A DNA stretch of 64,000 bases from Chrysopilus asiliformis (taxonomy: Eukaryota; Arthropoda; Insecta; Diptera; Rhagionidae): contig OZ035964.1 in NCBI GenBank assembly GCA_964034945.1, forward strand, positions 9,145,942-9,209,941. Reading direction: 5' to 3'. Under the pieces are notes generated by a model, which worked only from the letters and a program-made list of their open reading frames with translations, was not told the origin of the DNA and did not search any database. The stretch's first letter is position 1. Each line of letters opens with the position of its first letter. Below are positions 34,501 through 45,100 of this stretch, piece by piece. A program made the translations under genes and the position numbers.

Positions 34501-34660
34501 ACTGCTTTAAAGCAAAAATCAACAAAGATACAAAATAAATTAAATATTGAATATTTCGCCAGAATTTAATACTATTTTCCATACAACGTCTTACCATTTG
34601 ACATTTTTTCACGTCATTTATTAGAAGATCCTCAACAAGATGAATATCACGAGTGGTCAT
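28528..34660 (-). CDS. Hex: Hexokinase, complete, six coding exons
   Basis: It phosphorylates hexoses with ATP at the entry to glycolysis in the cytosol. The exons, read leftward, are 34660-34595, 33307-33154, 29911-29257, 29194-29033, 28971-28686 and 28623-28528. All junctions are GT-AG and phase-consistent, giving 472 residues and a TAG stop, the usual length for insect hexokinases. Visible motifs are LALDLGGTNFR (about 79-89), the sugar-binding signature starting GFTFSFP and ending WTKSF (about 148-172), catalytic Asp in AILNDTTGT (about residue 206), LGTGTNGCYME, VEWGAFGDNG, and the carboxyl EDGSGKGAAL (about 448-457). WTKSF replaces the more common WTKGF. The donors of exons 3 (GTTTGT) and 5 (GTTGAG) are weak. 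Which paralogue (Hex-A or Hex-C type) cannot be told. Confidence 0.93.
28686..28971 (-). CDS. Hex: Hexokinase coding exon 5
   Basis: It begins after CTATTAG with the codon completing Gln, then DTVDGSLHLTHELL. It contains VCGVISERAAYLLA and VAIDGSVYKHHP, the large-domain phosphate-2/adenosine region. It ends at AAAACA|GTTGAG. Confidence 0.9.
29033..29194 (-). CDS. Hex: Hexokinase coding exon 4
   Basis: The acceptor is CGTGATTTAG and the donor GAGCA|GTATGT. It encodes FEKYIGGKYLGELSRIILEH and ends FGSDNVSKIE. The conserved F-E-K-x-I-x-G-x-Y-L-G-E block is present. Confidence 0.9.
29257..29911 (-). CDS. Hex: Hexokinase coding exon 3 (small domain, catalytic Asp)
   Basis: It opens with EGIFLALDLGGTNFR and runs to VDEGSLLRRSF. 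It carries phosphate-1 and the sugar-binding signature, plus the catalytic Asp. The donor is GTTTGT; the following intron is only 62 bp and reads through in frame for some distance, so intron retention would add residues before a stop. Confidence 0.92.
30540..31700. repeat. Mini-me-like copies in inverted arrangement (hexokinase intron 2)
   Basis: A plus-oriented core with GTCC/GTCT tract (30650-31020; tract 30781-30848) is followed by a minus-oriented copy (31320-31700; GACA/GACG tract 31494-31566). Between and around them 'attgccagattggcaattat'-type ends and an 'aatcttattggaaagtttg' block also occur in both orientations. The transcript of this intron could fold on itself here. Confidence 0.65.
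32041..32222. mobile_element. TA-flanked MITE, pogo/Tigger-like ends
   Basis: AGTGTGACCTCGGTAAACG at the left is matched in reverse by TTACCGAGGTCACACTGT at the right, with TA beside the right end and a degraded left flank. The interior has several CTCGGTTAACGCAAC-like repeats. The ends resemble those of pogo/Tigger-type elements; superfamily is inferred. Confidence 0.55.
32490..32800. repeat. 20-bp tandem repeat GACAGACAGACCGACAAATA
   Basis: About seven copies of the 20-bp unit run from 32531 to 32672, followed by a short flip to GTCTGTCTGTCTG (32673-32689) and more GACA-type repeats. It lies in hexokinase intron 2 within the 'aggaccaaacatacctgg' repeat family. Long minus-strand frames here are low-complexity artefacts. 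Confidence 0.85.
33154..33307 (-). CDS. Hex: Hexokinase coding exon 2
   Basis: The acceptor is TTCTATTACAATAG and the donor ACCG|GTAAGA. It encodes IKYTLKDLVF through PELPDGT, the segment just before the ATP-binding fold in all hexokinases (the conserved LPDGTE turn). The last base joins AG of exon 3 to make Glu74. Confidence 0.9.
33857..33880 (+). repeat. Short (CAGA)n microsatellite
   Basis: Five CAGA units in intron 1 of the hexokinase gene. Nothing else is recognised in that intron (33308-34594), which is AT-rich. Confidence 0.7.
34595..34660 (-). CDS. Hex: Hexokinase coding exon 1
   Basis: It encodes 22 residues from ATG (MTTRDIHLVEDLLINDVKKC, then QM), ending at donor ATG|GTAAGA in phase 0. 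The acidic/basic leader fits the variable amino end of hexokinases. The start is the first ATG of the frame; no mitochondrial-type hydrophobic leader is visible. Confidence 0.8.
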
Positions 34661-36397
34661 TGTTGCGAATTATGTCTTCAACAGTGAAATTCTAACAAGT
34701 TTTTTTTATTTGTTTTTTAAAACAAATTTTAAAAACTACTCCTGTTCGATTGACTAACACAATTTCCCTCTTATTATTTGTACAGTTGCGCCGCCAAAAT
34801 GTTAGTCGCGGTCGCCTAATTTTCGAGTATTCAAAATATGATATGCGTGTGAGATTATAAAAATAAAACTAGAAAAAATATTAACCAAGAATAACACTTA
34901 AATTTCACTAGTTTTGTTCTAAAAGAAAAACAATCACAATATTCGCTGTTAACAAATTTTGGATTCGAAGCGAATATGAATCAAAATCTTTGGCCGGTTT
35001 CCTATTCAACTGAAGCCAAGATTTCCAATTCTACTGATACCAACTCGAAAGTGCGATAGTTTCTGGTACTTGAGAGATGCTGCACGATTGCTTCTACTAT
35101 CAACTGTAAGAAATTTATTGTCAGTCATCAGCATAGAGTCAGTAAATGTCGTCTCTTATTTTTTCCCAACAGCTAAACATGCGACCACATATTTTTTTAA
35201 TTTTTCTTTTTTTGCATAATTTTTTAACAAATGTGTGTATATAGAGATAGACACCAAGTTTTAGATTTTTTTAATTTTCGTCTCAATCTCTCAATAAAAA
35301 TTTGTTTTTTCTTTCTATTTTGATTTTGATATGGATTGGTGGACGCCTAAGGCACCACAGCTCTGGTGTGTTTTAATCAATTGGTGAGCGGCGATTTAGT
35401 TGAAGAGAGATAAGAGAAATTAAATTTAGTTATTTTTATTGGATTTTTTTTTGCAAACATATGCTTTGCTGATACGTTTATGTTGACCGTGAAATCATTT
35501 TTTGGTCAATTTAAATGAAAATCATGATTTACAGATGAAAACTGAGTGTAGAACGTGTTGTCTGCAATAAAACGGGTTTAGAAAAAAAAAATCTGACGTG
35601 AACAGCACATGACTTTCTAATGCAAAATCTACGGGTTGAAATTGAATTTTTATTTTACAAAATCTACTAACCCGCTTTGAAAATGTAATCCAACGTATTT
35701 CGCATTTTTTTTTGTATATTAGCCACCCCACTCCCCCTCCCCTTCCCCCTCCTCCTCACCCAGATACCAAAAGTATTTGCAACATTGAATCGTAAAATCA
35801 AAAATCGCTGCGTAAGACCGTTCCACAACCGTTCCACAAAAATCGCATGCTCCAGTCCCATATTTATAGTGGCCAAATATGGGAGTCATTTATATAAAAA
35901 AGTTGTAACAGCTCCCACATTATTTAATACACATTCCAACAAAAAAGTGGTAGTATTATTTTTTTTTTGTGTAACCATTCCCAAAATTATGGCAAAGACT
36001 CCAACGTGTTACGTGGGAGAGATTATATGTTAGACTAGTTACGATAAAAAAAAAATAGGGCGACATTCCCTTTTGTAAAGGACTCAATCCTAACATGAAA
36101 GGAATGAATCCTATAAAACGTTGTAAAATCTCCATTGATTATTGGACTCTCTCCTTATTTAGTATATGCGACTCATTCTCATTTGAAATAGGTTTCGTTC
36201 CTATAATTATAGCACCAAGTCCTATCCGAATAGGACTGAAGACTTTTTTTTATTGGAACCTGTCCAATCTAAAGGGACAGACAAAAGAGTTATCGAATAT
36301 TCGAGATAGGGAAGTCCGGAGCTTGAAAATATTCGAGATATCAAATAGCTCGAGTAAAAAAGGCCCCGTAATTAAAAAAAATCCGACACAAGTGTTA
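34661..36397. other. Upstream region of hexokinase, AT-rich
   Basis: It must contain the hexokinase promoter and 5' untranslated sequence on the minus strand, but no convincing core promoter is visible. A C-rich stretch (CCCACTCCCCCTCCCCTTCC, then CCCTCCTCC) lies at 35735-35755. The short frames at 35522, 35667, 35785 and 36095 are not supported as genes. Confidence 0.4.
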
Positions 36398-36578
36398 AGA
36401 CGCCTCCACACGTTCAATGTTACTTGACAATTTTACTTGAATGACTCATGTTTCAAGTAACATTGATCGTTTGGATGCTCTTCAATGTTACGTTTGCAGG
36501 CAATTTCCATCAATGTTACTTGACGAAAATTTTCATCAATAATACTTGTCAAGTAACATTGAAAGTGTGGAGGCGCCT
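36398..36578. mobile_element. Harbinger-like MITE, TTA duplication
   Basis: AGACGCCTCCACACGTTCAA at the left is matched in reverse by the right end (...TGTGGAGGCGCCT). TTA stands outside both ends (36395-36397, 36579-36581). AATGTTACTTGAC-type inverted motifs repeat inside. 181 bp, no transposase. Confidence 0.7.
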
Positions 36579-36609
36579 TTAGAGTGTGGCACTAGGCAGG
36601 TCCAAGCTA

Positions 36610-37162
36610 TCGGGTCTTTCAATAAGGACATAACAATTTTGTATTTAAATAAAACACAGAATAATTGAGATATCGGGCTGAAATTTATTCCAGGTGTAGT
36701 GGACATGTTACATTTAAGTATTAAATTCGATGTCGTTCACGTTTGCTGATTGATTCTTTGGAGGCAATTTTCCACCACTCTTCCACACATATCGGCCGGA
36801 ACGTTGGCAATTTCGCGTTCGATATTGTTCCTGAGCTCCTCTAACGATGTTGTCTTGTTGGCATATACCCACGATATAACCCCATAAAAAGAACCCCATA
36901 AAAAGAAATCCAACGGCGTTAAATCGCATGAGCGAGGTGGCCATTCAACCGGACCATTTCTCGAGATTACACAATTGCGACCACCGACTCAGAATTTCGG
37001 TAGTAAGTTTTAATAATTTCCAAATGTTGCTCGTTCGTGAACTTCACCATGATAAAAATGTAAGCCTTGACTGACGTTTTAGCATTGCCAGATCATAAAA
37101 AAAGTTTTAGGGTGCGTTTTTATTAAAATACAAAATTGTTATGTCCTTATTGAAAGACCCTT
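36610..37162 (-). mobile_element. Mariner-type deletion derivative, copy 1
   Basis: The ends GGGTCTTTCAATAAGGACAT-AACAATTTTGTATT are matched in reverse at the right, with TA outside both. On the minus strand a transposase remnant begins MVKFTNEQ near 37050 but is then disrupted. The carboxyl part (GPVEWPPRSCDLTP, DFLFMGFFLWGY-like) is broken by a short internal duplication (CCCATAAAAAGAA twice near 36880). It is a worse-preserved sister of 61099-61644. Confidence 0.7.
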
Positions 37163-37164
37163 TA

Positions 37165-38990
37165 TATAAACCCCGAATTCGCAAACCACGTGCAAATTAT
37201 AATCGCAGAAAAAAATCGGCTTGGATTATCATATTCGCTGAATCCTTTTTGCATAGGAATGAGTCCGCGAACATTTAGGATTCATTACATTTTTTTGTTG
37301 TAGGACTGAGTCCTACATAATATTGAAGACACTTCGAAAAACAGTGGGAACGATTCCAAACCATAATATAGCATTGATTCCATCTCAGTTTAAGAATGTC
37401 TCCAGTAAAAACTAGGAACGGGTTCTACTTTTGTTGGAATATGTCGATTCTTCTCTCAGCCCTATTTACAGAGTAATGATTCCACGAAAACTAGGGCTAG
37501 TTCCAATATTTATGGAAGCCTTTGCTACAAAATGGTGCAATGACTCCTATAATCGCTTTTCCATATTTTATAGGAACGATTACTATACGGATTTTTTTCC
37601 GCGTTGAAAGAGTTCACGGCTCTAAGGACCTGAATTCGCAGACCATCAGCAAGCCAGGACGTTTAACTTAATGACACACCAACAGCCGCTTATTGCTCAC
37701 CGATTTCGCCACTGTGTCACTAAATTCACCCTTTCTATTTTTTTTAAACAAAAACTACAGATTCCCAGCCAAGATTTAGTCGTTTTACCTCTACTCTATC
37801 AGCTATTTTTTTCGATTCAAAGAACGTTATATCGTAGCAGCTGTACAATCCAAAATTATTTTTATTTGATAAACATGTAACCTTCTTATCTCTACACATG
37901 TACAAAAATCCTTTAACGATAAAATTCAGTATTACAAAAATAATGTATGGCAATAACCACAACGTGCTGTTAAAATAATTTACAAATCACACCTGTAAAT
38001 ATTTAACGACAAATATTTATTAAACAAAAAAATAAAATCAAAACCTAATAACTCCAAAACGATTTAATTAAAGAAAAAAGAAAACACTTTTTGTTTCTTT
38101 AAAAGTTAAGACTGAAATACGAGTACAATCGCGGCTTGTAGCCATGAAAATTTTTCAGAAATTATCATAGAAATTTGATAGATTCTGGTATAAAAACAAT
38201 ATTTGCTATCGAATTTGGTATATACACGAATAGAAAAGCCTATGATAGGTAAAAAACGAAAACTCTTACTTTGACTGCTTATCGACTTTAATAAATTAAG
38301 TCTTTTTTTTTGTTACTCGTTCCTGTGGCAAGTTTTGGCTTTATTGCGGCAAGATGTGGAACGCATGAAAAATTCGCTTTTCACGCATTTAAGTAGTGAA
38401 TGAAAGTGTTGTACGTACATTCCAAATTATCTTAATCTCGATTTGGAAAATATGATTTATTGAGATGATTAAACTGATAGGTGTAAATGTCATCATAAAA
38501 TATTTTAGATACTTTAAATACTACACCATCCGAGATTATGTTTTAAGTTACTTTAAGTTATTTATTCAATTTCGGAATTCCCATCACCAAATAGGAAATG
38601 TTAGTAGATCCAAACAGCACCGTAACCCGACAAATTTTCCAAAGAAAAAAACTTCTTTTTCCTCAAAGACGATTTAGCAAAAAAATTACTTTTCAGGTAG
38701 GGTGACCATACTTAATCGGGTCAATCTCGCGATTTTTTTTTCAAATTGTTTCGAAATAAATGCTCCTGTAAGTGGAAATTCATTAAAAAATGCACCGCGG
38801 GGAAAAAACATTACATTCAGAGCAATCCTCAGCCAAATCAAAATATGTTATGTATATTTAATGATTCGTTTCGTAGCGTTTAATAAATTACGAACTGCGA
38901 AGCGTCGGGGTAGGCAGCCTAGACAGAACTTAGTCAAAAACATGAGAAAAGCTACAGTTGCCAGGGGCCAATCGTCAAATACTCTGTATG
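37165..38990. other. Intergenic, AT-rich
   Basis: Text such as 'ggactgagtcctac' and 'gaacgattactata' echoes 36090-36250, so an older repeat probably spans the mariner copy. Frames at 37671, 37744, 38465 and 38702 show no domain. No gene is called. Confidence 0.35.
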
Positions 38991-39555
38991 AGAACAGATA
39001 AAATGTTTATTTAAAAAAAATCCATTTGTATAGGAGAGGGACAAAGGAGTAGGAGTGGTCCGATTGGATTTTGATGTATGGATAAGTTATGAAAAATCAT
39101 ATTCTAATTACATTTCATCTTTATAGATTTTTCAATATGACTCAGCGTTTTCTAGGAAATTTGTATGGGGGAGGGGAAGGACCACTCCGGACTGGGTTTT
39201 GATGTATAATTAAATTATGTAAAATCCTATTTTAAACACATTTCATCTTTAAAAATTTTCAATATGACTCATCGTTTTCGAGAAAATTGCAAAAAGCTGT
39301 TTCATTTGTATGGGAGAGGGGAGAAGAAATTGTCCGATTTTACCCTTTCAAGAACTTAGCCGAGCCATTTACGAGAAATGTAAGTATACAAAATTTCGGG
39401 TCTCTAGCTCAATCCTATCGAAAGTTATAGTGTTCACGGACAGACGGACAGACATGCATAGATCCTTTGTCATCCCTGCATTTTTGTGTCCGATAATTCA
39501 TTCGATGCGTTACAAACGGGATACTTAATTTAATATACTCCCATATGGTCTATCA
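38991..39555 (+). repeat. Dispersed repeat, second copy of the 105-600 family
   Basis: It shares 'tatttaaaaaaaatccattt', 'ggtccgattggattttgatg', 'acttagccgagccatttacg' and a GACGGACAGACA tract with the left edge of the window. A partial third copy lies at 51000-51470. It directly precedes a Helitron copy, as at the left edge, where the order is reversed. Confidence 0.55.
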
Positions 39556-39557
39556 TA

Positions 39558-39881
39558 TCATACTAATATATAAAAATGAGTTGGTGTCTGTCTGTCTGTC
39601 TGTCTGTTTCTCTTTCACGCAAAAACGGCTGAACCGATTGACTTGAAATTTGGCATGAGTGTCTGTGGTAGTTCTGGTTCCAACATAGGCATACGGAAAA
39701 GTAGCCCGAGAGGTGGGGGAGTAAGGGGAGGGGGTAAAGAGATTTCGAAACTTAGTTTTGGTGCTATGTTACCCTTTCGCGGGGAAACTATCAAGCCGAT
39801 TGTTCTGAAGTTTAGCTCCAACATAAACCATAAAAAAAAATTTGAAAAACTTAACCCGGCAACGACGGGTATGCAATCTAG
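39558..39881 (+). mobile_element. Non-autonomous Helitron/Helentron, complete copy
   Basis: It begins TCATACTAATATATAAAAAT, carries a short GTCT tract and the 'aaaacggctgaaccgattga' box common in insect Helitron derivatives. It ends with a CCCG...CGGG hairpin and CTAG, followed by T. The copy at 49735-50997 has the same start and end. No Rep/helicase is encoded. The frame at 39643-39891 is inside it and not a gene. Confidence 0.7.
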
Positions 39882-41415
39882 TAGAGTATAAAAAAGAATA
39901 TAAAGCAGAAGAACCTATTGAAAATGTAATAATAGTGATATTTATTGTTATGACGCAATAAATTTGTACTTTTTAGGACGTCTATAAAGCAGTGCTATTT
40001 TGCAGGGCAGGCAGTGACGAGATTCGATTTTTTAAAAGTAAGATCTCAGTTGAACGATAACTAGCCGGTGGTATGTTAGTAGAGGCGCGTGCTCTTTATT
40101 GGTCATTGATTTTTCAACTGGTATGTCACTTTTAAACAGTAAGGCTCATTATAGTTTTATGATAATTCAAAAACTATTAACTTTAGAATTAATAAGGCAA
40201 CGAGTTTCTTCGTTTTTGATCAAAAGCTACTGTTTTTGATTGACCTGCAAGCAGCATGGCAAAACGTATCCTGCGTATGAAATAGACGCCTTTTTTAGGG
40301 TGTTTCGATCATGTCTACCCTGACGCATCGCCAATGTAAATTATTAACACTAAATTGCAAAATTTGGGACAATATGCGTGATTTCAAGACTGGCCCGACT
40401 AATCTTAGGGGCTCCACACAAAAAAATCCCACATAACTCCACATTTGAAGTAACACCTTATCAACGATGACGGTTAAGAAGCCCTGTTTATATCATTAGT
40501 AAAACTTTATTGAGGAAAAGAGAGCGCTTTGTGCTTTCATTAAAAGCTTTTTTTCAACGTATTTTCCCCCACATTTCGTTGTTATCTCTTACGGCAGCTT
40601 GAGATCGACAAACATTATTTCCATTGAATTTCATGCAACTCTTGTACCAATGGCTTAACGAAGCTGATTTTGTTCGCTGAATGGAAATTCTTTGAAATTT
40701 ATCCCCTAACAGTGAATCCTTGTTAATTATAGAGGCGAAATAGCAAAGCACTGATTAAGAGAAAAAGGGATCGAGACTTTCTCCATTGTTGGGCCGACTG
40801 ACACTTGATTGATCATCTCCATATGATTGTAGAATTTTTAACAATATTTAATTTTTTTTCGGCTGAAAATCGTCACTGTTGTCGTTATTGCCGCGTAGCA
40901 ATAAGATAGGTTGGTTGGTTGGTAGGTAGGTGCAAGTATATTTCATTTGGCTATAGTAGGTATACTAGCTGTGTTGTTGGCTGGCACGGCAGTGCGCAGC
41001 TTTAGCGATCACGATCGCGATCGTGTAAAATCAACGCCATATTAGCAAACCGACCGGCCCCGTTCATTTATCCAACAGATACGATAATTGGTCTGTTGCC
41101 CGCCACCATTTCGGTTGATTGCTATCTCTTCGCCTAAAATCAAGCAAAGCAGCAAGAAAAGTTAGAAAACAGTTTCTAGTGTTTGTTTTTCGCAGAAAAG
41201 ATTTTGTCGTTTTTATTTAATTAAAATAAAAAGCCATTCGTTTATCTGCATACTGGGCAAATTTTGCAAGTTTTGTCTTTTTTAACAAGTTCTCAATCAT
41301 CATCAACTGAAAGCTTTTTCTTTTAAAAAAATATATAAAAAAAAATGTTTATCAGTCCGAAGATTCAGCATTGATTAGTTTTCGTGGAGATTCATTCATT
41401 TGTACAACACAATAC
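39882..41415. other. Upstream region of Mitf, no gene recognised
   Basis: It holds the likely Mitf promoter and perhaps untranslated exons, but none can be placed with confidence. The palindrome CACGATCGCGATCGTG is at 41010-41025. From about 40990 the base composition becomes less AT-rich than its surroundings, which would suit a promoter. The short frame at 40554-40751 is not supported. Confidence 0.35.
41010..41025. promoter_or_regulatory. 16-bp perfect palindrome upstream of Mitf
   Basis: CACGATCGCGATCGTG is a perfect inverted repeat about 0.9 kb before the Mitf start codon. It could be a dimer-binding site, but I do not recognise the factor. It is not an E-box/CLEAR site (GTCACGTGAC), which Mitf itself would bind. 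Confidence 0.35.
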
Positions 41416-41417
41416 AC

Positions 41418-41629
41418 AACAAAAATTTAGCCAAATTCAACGTTATTACCTTTTATTGTGCAAAGTAAAATTTCATAAATAAAATCACATAAGCATAATG
41501 CATATGGTGGCATATAAGGTTAAACAAAAATTTAGCCAAATTCAACGTTATTACCTTTTATTGTGCAAAGTAAAATTTCATAAATAAAATCACATAAGCA
41601 TAATGCATATGGTGGCATATAAGGTTAAA
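41418..41629 (+). repeat. Mitf: 105-bp tandem duplication in the Mitf 5' region
   Basis: The text from 'aacaaaaatttagccaaatt' to 'ggcatataaggttaaa' occurs twice at a spacing of exactly 105 bp with no visible difference. It ends about 270 bp before the start codon, so it may be in the promoter or the untranslated leader. Identity of the copies points to a recent duplication or an assembly duplication. Confidence 0.85.
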
Positions 41630-41900
41630 GTCGCAAATATGAAAGAATTACAAGAGTTTAAGAAAATAATTAGATGACAGTACGTTCATCTTACAAGGAA
41701 TATTATTGGAGAAACCACAACAAAGTGATCGTGCAAAACGAAATTTTAAAAAATTATCATTTTGTCATTTTTTGTTTGTAAAGTGAGAGCGCGATTTCAT
41801 CCTTTGAAGAATTAGTGTTTTAGTGAAAATTTGATCAAACGAAAAACCCGATTAAATTGGGTTTTGCCCGATTTTTCGCAAGTTTTGATTTGAGTTTTTA

Positions 41901-42148
41901 ATGGCTGAATCTGGTATCGATTTAAACTTCGATTTTGATATCGATTTTAGTGTTTTCGACGACGATAATGAATATTTTACATTGCTGGATGGATGTCGGA
42001 GTAATCCATCCAGCCAACAGGAAATCCAACATCAAATCGGTGGTGAAATTGTACCAAAAGATGCCACCGAGCGATCAAATAATGTGACCCCAGCAGCTGA
42101 TGTTATGTTCTATGAACTCAAATCGAAAACCATTCCCGATGACGATAT
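41901..42148 (+). CDS. Mitf: Mitf coding exon 1
   Basis: It encodes residues 1-82. ATG is preceded by an in-frame TGA 15 bases upstream, which fixes the start of this isoform. The conserved pair E-S-G-I and F-Y-E-L-K-S frames an acidic stretch (NFDFDIDFSVFDDDNEYF). In mammalian TFE3/MITF-A the ESGI segment is a phosphodegron for beta-TrCP; conservation here is seen, the function is inferred. Donor ATAT|GTGAGT. Confidence 0.9.
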
Positions 42149-45100
42149 GTGAGTGAAGGATTAAATTTTCTTCCTTTCCATTTCAACCATAGCCAAATAC
42201 TTTCATTTCATTTATTCTTTTTTCATTTTGTATGTCGAATTTCACTCGAATTGTCGGATTTTTGTTAATAATAAAAGTCACGCGGCGTTTTTTATTTTAT
42301 TTTTTTTTTTGATTACACTTCTCAGAAACTGCTCTTTGCTCTGGTAAACTTTTAAGTTTATTTCTCTTCGCTAAACAAGAAAAAGCTAAATAGCTTTTTC
42401 AATCAATGGTACCTTTATAGAAGAAAATCAATGAGTTTTTTTCAATTTGTTAGTTATTTAAAAAAAACCCCTCGCCTGAAAATTTTCCATCCAAAGATAT
42501 GTAGTTTTTTAATTGAAAAAGTGACAGTGAAATGTATAGCAGAATGTACTGAGGGCAATCGAAAAGGATCTCAACTATTTCGAACCGAAAAGTGGATTGT
42601 TTTTTTTTGTTTGTTTGTTTCAATATAATAAATAATTCGCGCTGTTACTGCAGGATAAAAATCCTTGTTTCAAGATTTGAAGATTTTATGAATTCAAGCG
42701 GTGTTTTCAAAAAATTAGCTTTTAAAAATTTAAGTACACTGATATATCTAACTGCGTGATAATTGAAAATAAAATCATCCTCTAAACCAGGCTTGTCCAA
42801 CCCACGGACCGCAGGACGTGTTTAACTCTGGCCCAACAAAAACTGATATATTTACAAATTTTATGAATTAATCAAGATTAAATTACTTAAAATTATTAAC
42901 TAAGTATGTATATAATCTACGCTTTTGACTAATCAGCTATCTTTGGGGTTAGTATGTTCTATTTGTGGCCCAATATAACTCGTCTTCTTCCAATGTGGCC
43001 CAGAAAAGCTAAAAGGTTGGGCACCCCTGCTCTAAACGTTTTAACACATTGACTGTCATGGCTATCATTTTTGATAGCCAGTGAAAATTGGCACTATGAT
43101 TCATGAGCGGCCAAGGCTATCATTTTCGATAGCTGGGTCTACAATCTACATGCATACATACATACATACGTCTACATGTATTGGCATCTCCCTTACATTT
43201 TTGCAAAATTGGTCTGGCAGTCAACGTGTTAATGTGTTCATTACTTATTGTAACTAAAAATTTGCCGCCGCGGTACTTTTTGGATTTGGTTCAAATTCAG
43301 CGGCGACGGCGCCGTTGCCGTCATCATTCTGTCAGCCTCAATCGCGCTCTATTGGTTTAAAAAAAAATGACGCGGACGCTTGCCGCTGACGCTGCCATTC
43401 TGTTTAGCTCTTAACCCAATCAACGCTATGATGCCGCATCACTTTTAAAGATGTTTTTTATTTATAATTTTTAATTTATATAGGTGGTTTGGTAACCGCG
43501 GCGATGCCATATCGCATCATGAATTTACCGGTAAACTAAACAACTCACAAAAACATACATTTCATATTCCAGTTTAGGGGGACTAACTTAGTTGGTGTAT
43601 GAAATTTTTCCATAAAAAAAGTGCTCCGCGGGGATTGGGTTAAGGCGGCCAGATTGTTAAGGGGCCCCTAGACGTACAATATTATTGACATGCCCCTAGA
43701 CGATGCAATGCTATTGCACAATAAATCATTTTACGTTTGAGTCGTGAGCAGTCAACATGTCTCTAAATAACATTGAAGCTAGTTGTGTAGCCATTGCACT
43801 GGCTGTGAACTTAAAAAAAAAGAGTTTTAAAAAAAGCGCAGATGGATGAAGGAGTGGTTAATCAAAGAAGTCAGTACACCCATGGACATTTGTTGAAATA
43901 CTTAAAAATAAGCCATGGTTAGGTGTGCTCTCAGCGATATTTCATACGATACTGAGCCAATATTGTGCAATATCGCCCTCAGACTATACAATAAAACCTT
44001 ATTGTGCAATAAAAATCAAACCGATTTTGATTCCAAAAAAAAAACTAAACATATGAGCCGATGCGCCGTAAACTGAAGTTCTCACATATTTAGGGTAATC
44101 AAACCGAGTAGCTACCGCGATGCATAAAGCCGGCCATACATTATGAGACTTGTTCTAAAACCATGTTGTACAACTTGTCATGGCGGAGGCAAAATCAATA
44201 GGGTTTTGATTTTTGTTGAACCTAAAATTTGGTACTACGATCCAACATTGCCTACAACCGACCCAAGTTGTACAACAAGTCTCATAATGTATGGCCGGCT
44301 TAATGCGGAACGTCTGGTAATCGTATCATTACAAAACCATTAGCCAAGCATTTATTCAAGCATACCAAAAACTAACAGCCCCTGATTGCTTTCCACAACA
44401 TTCGCTTGAGCCAGTAAACACACAGAACGACATTTGCACCATTTACCTTCTATCTGGGCGGAAATTCGAATTAAAAGCTGTCTATTATCAGTAACTTTTC
44501 GAGTGATCAGAAGAATTTTATGATTGTACTTGAGGTACCGAATTATTATTTTCCCCATTTGCAAAACAATTTAATCAGATTAAATTAAATTTCATAGAAT
44601 ACTTTTTTTTAAAAATCCAACATGAAAAAATCCTCCTCAAACTACAAAAAATTGTTTTCAACCAATCAAAAAAAAATATCAATAAAATGTCCAAAATACA
44701 GATCACAATTTACGTCACGATTTTCGCTCATGTTAATTAATTCATTGGAAAGCTCGAAAATTGTTTTGATACCAATGGGCAAAAGCTTACAATCAAAATA
44801 TTACAATAAAAAGTTTGGAAAAACAAACACATAACAACAACTTATGCCCAGAAAAAAAACCATCACGATTTTTTTTTCACTTAATTACGCTAAGTCCTTT
44901 CTTGCTCTTCCAAATGGGGATTTTTTTATAACCATGTTTATAGAATATTTCAGGTTTATCTGCATTTCGCATTTAACTTTCATTATTATTATTATTATTA
45001 TTATTATTGGGGGCCACTACAATCTTTTTGCCAGTTCACGTTTTCTTGAGAATAAATTCGTAAACTAGATATGGATGGGAAGCCCCAATTTTAAAAATTA

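Noticed and set aside
41010..41025. Palindrome as a CLEAR/E-box autoregulatory site for Mitf
   Set aside because: The core is CGATCGCGATCG and lacks CACGTG, so it does not fit a bHLH-zipper site.
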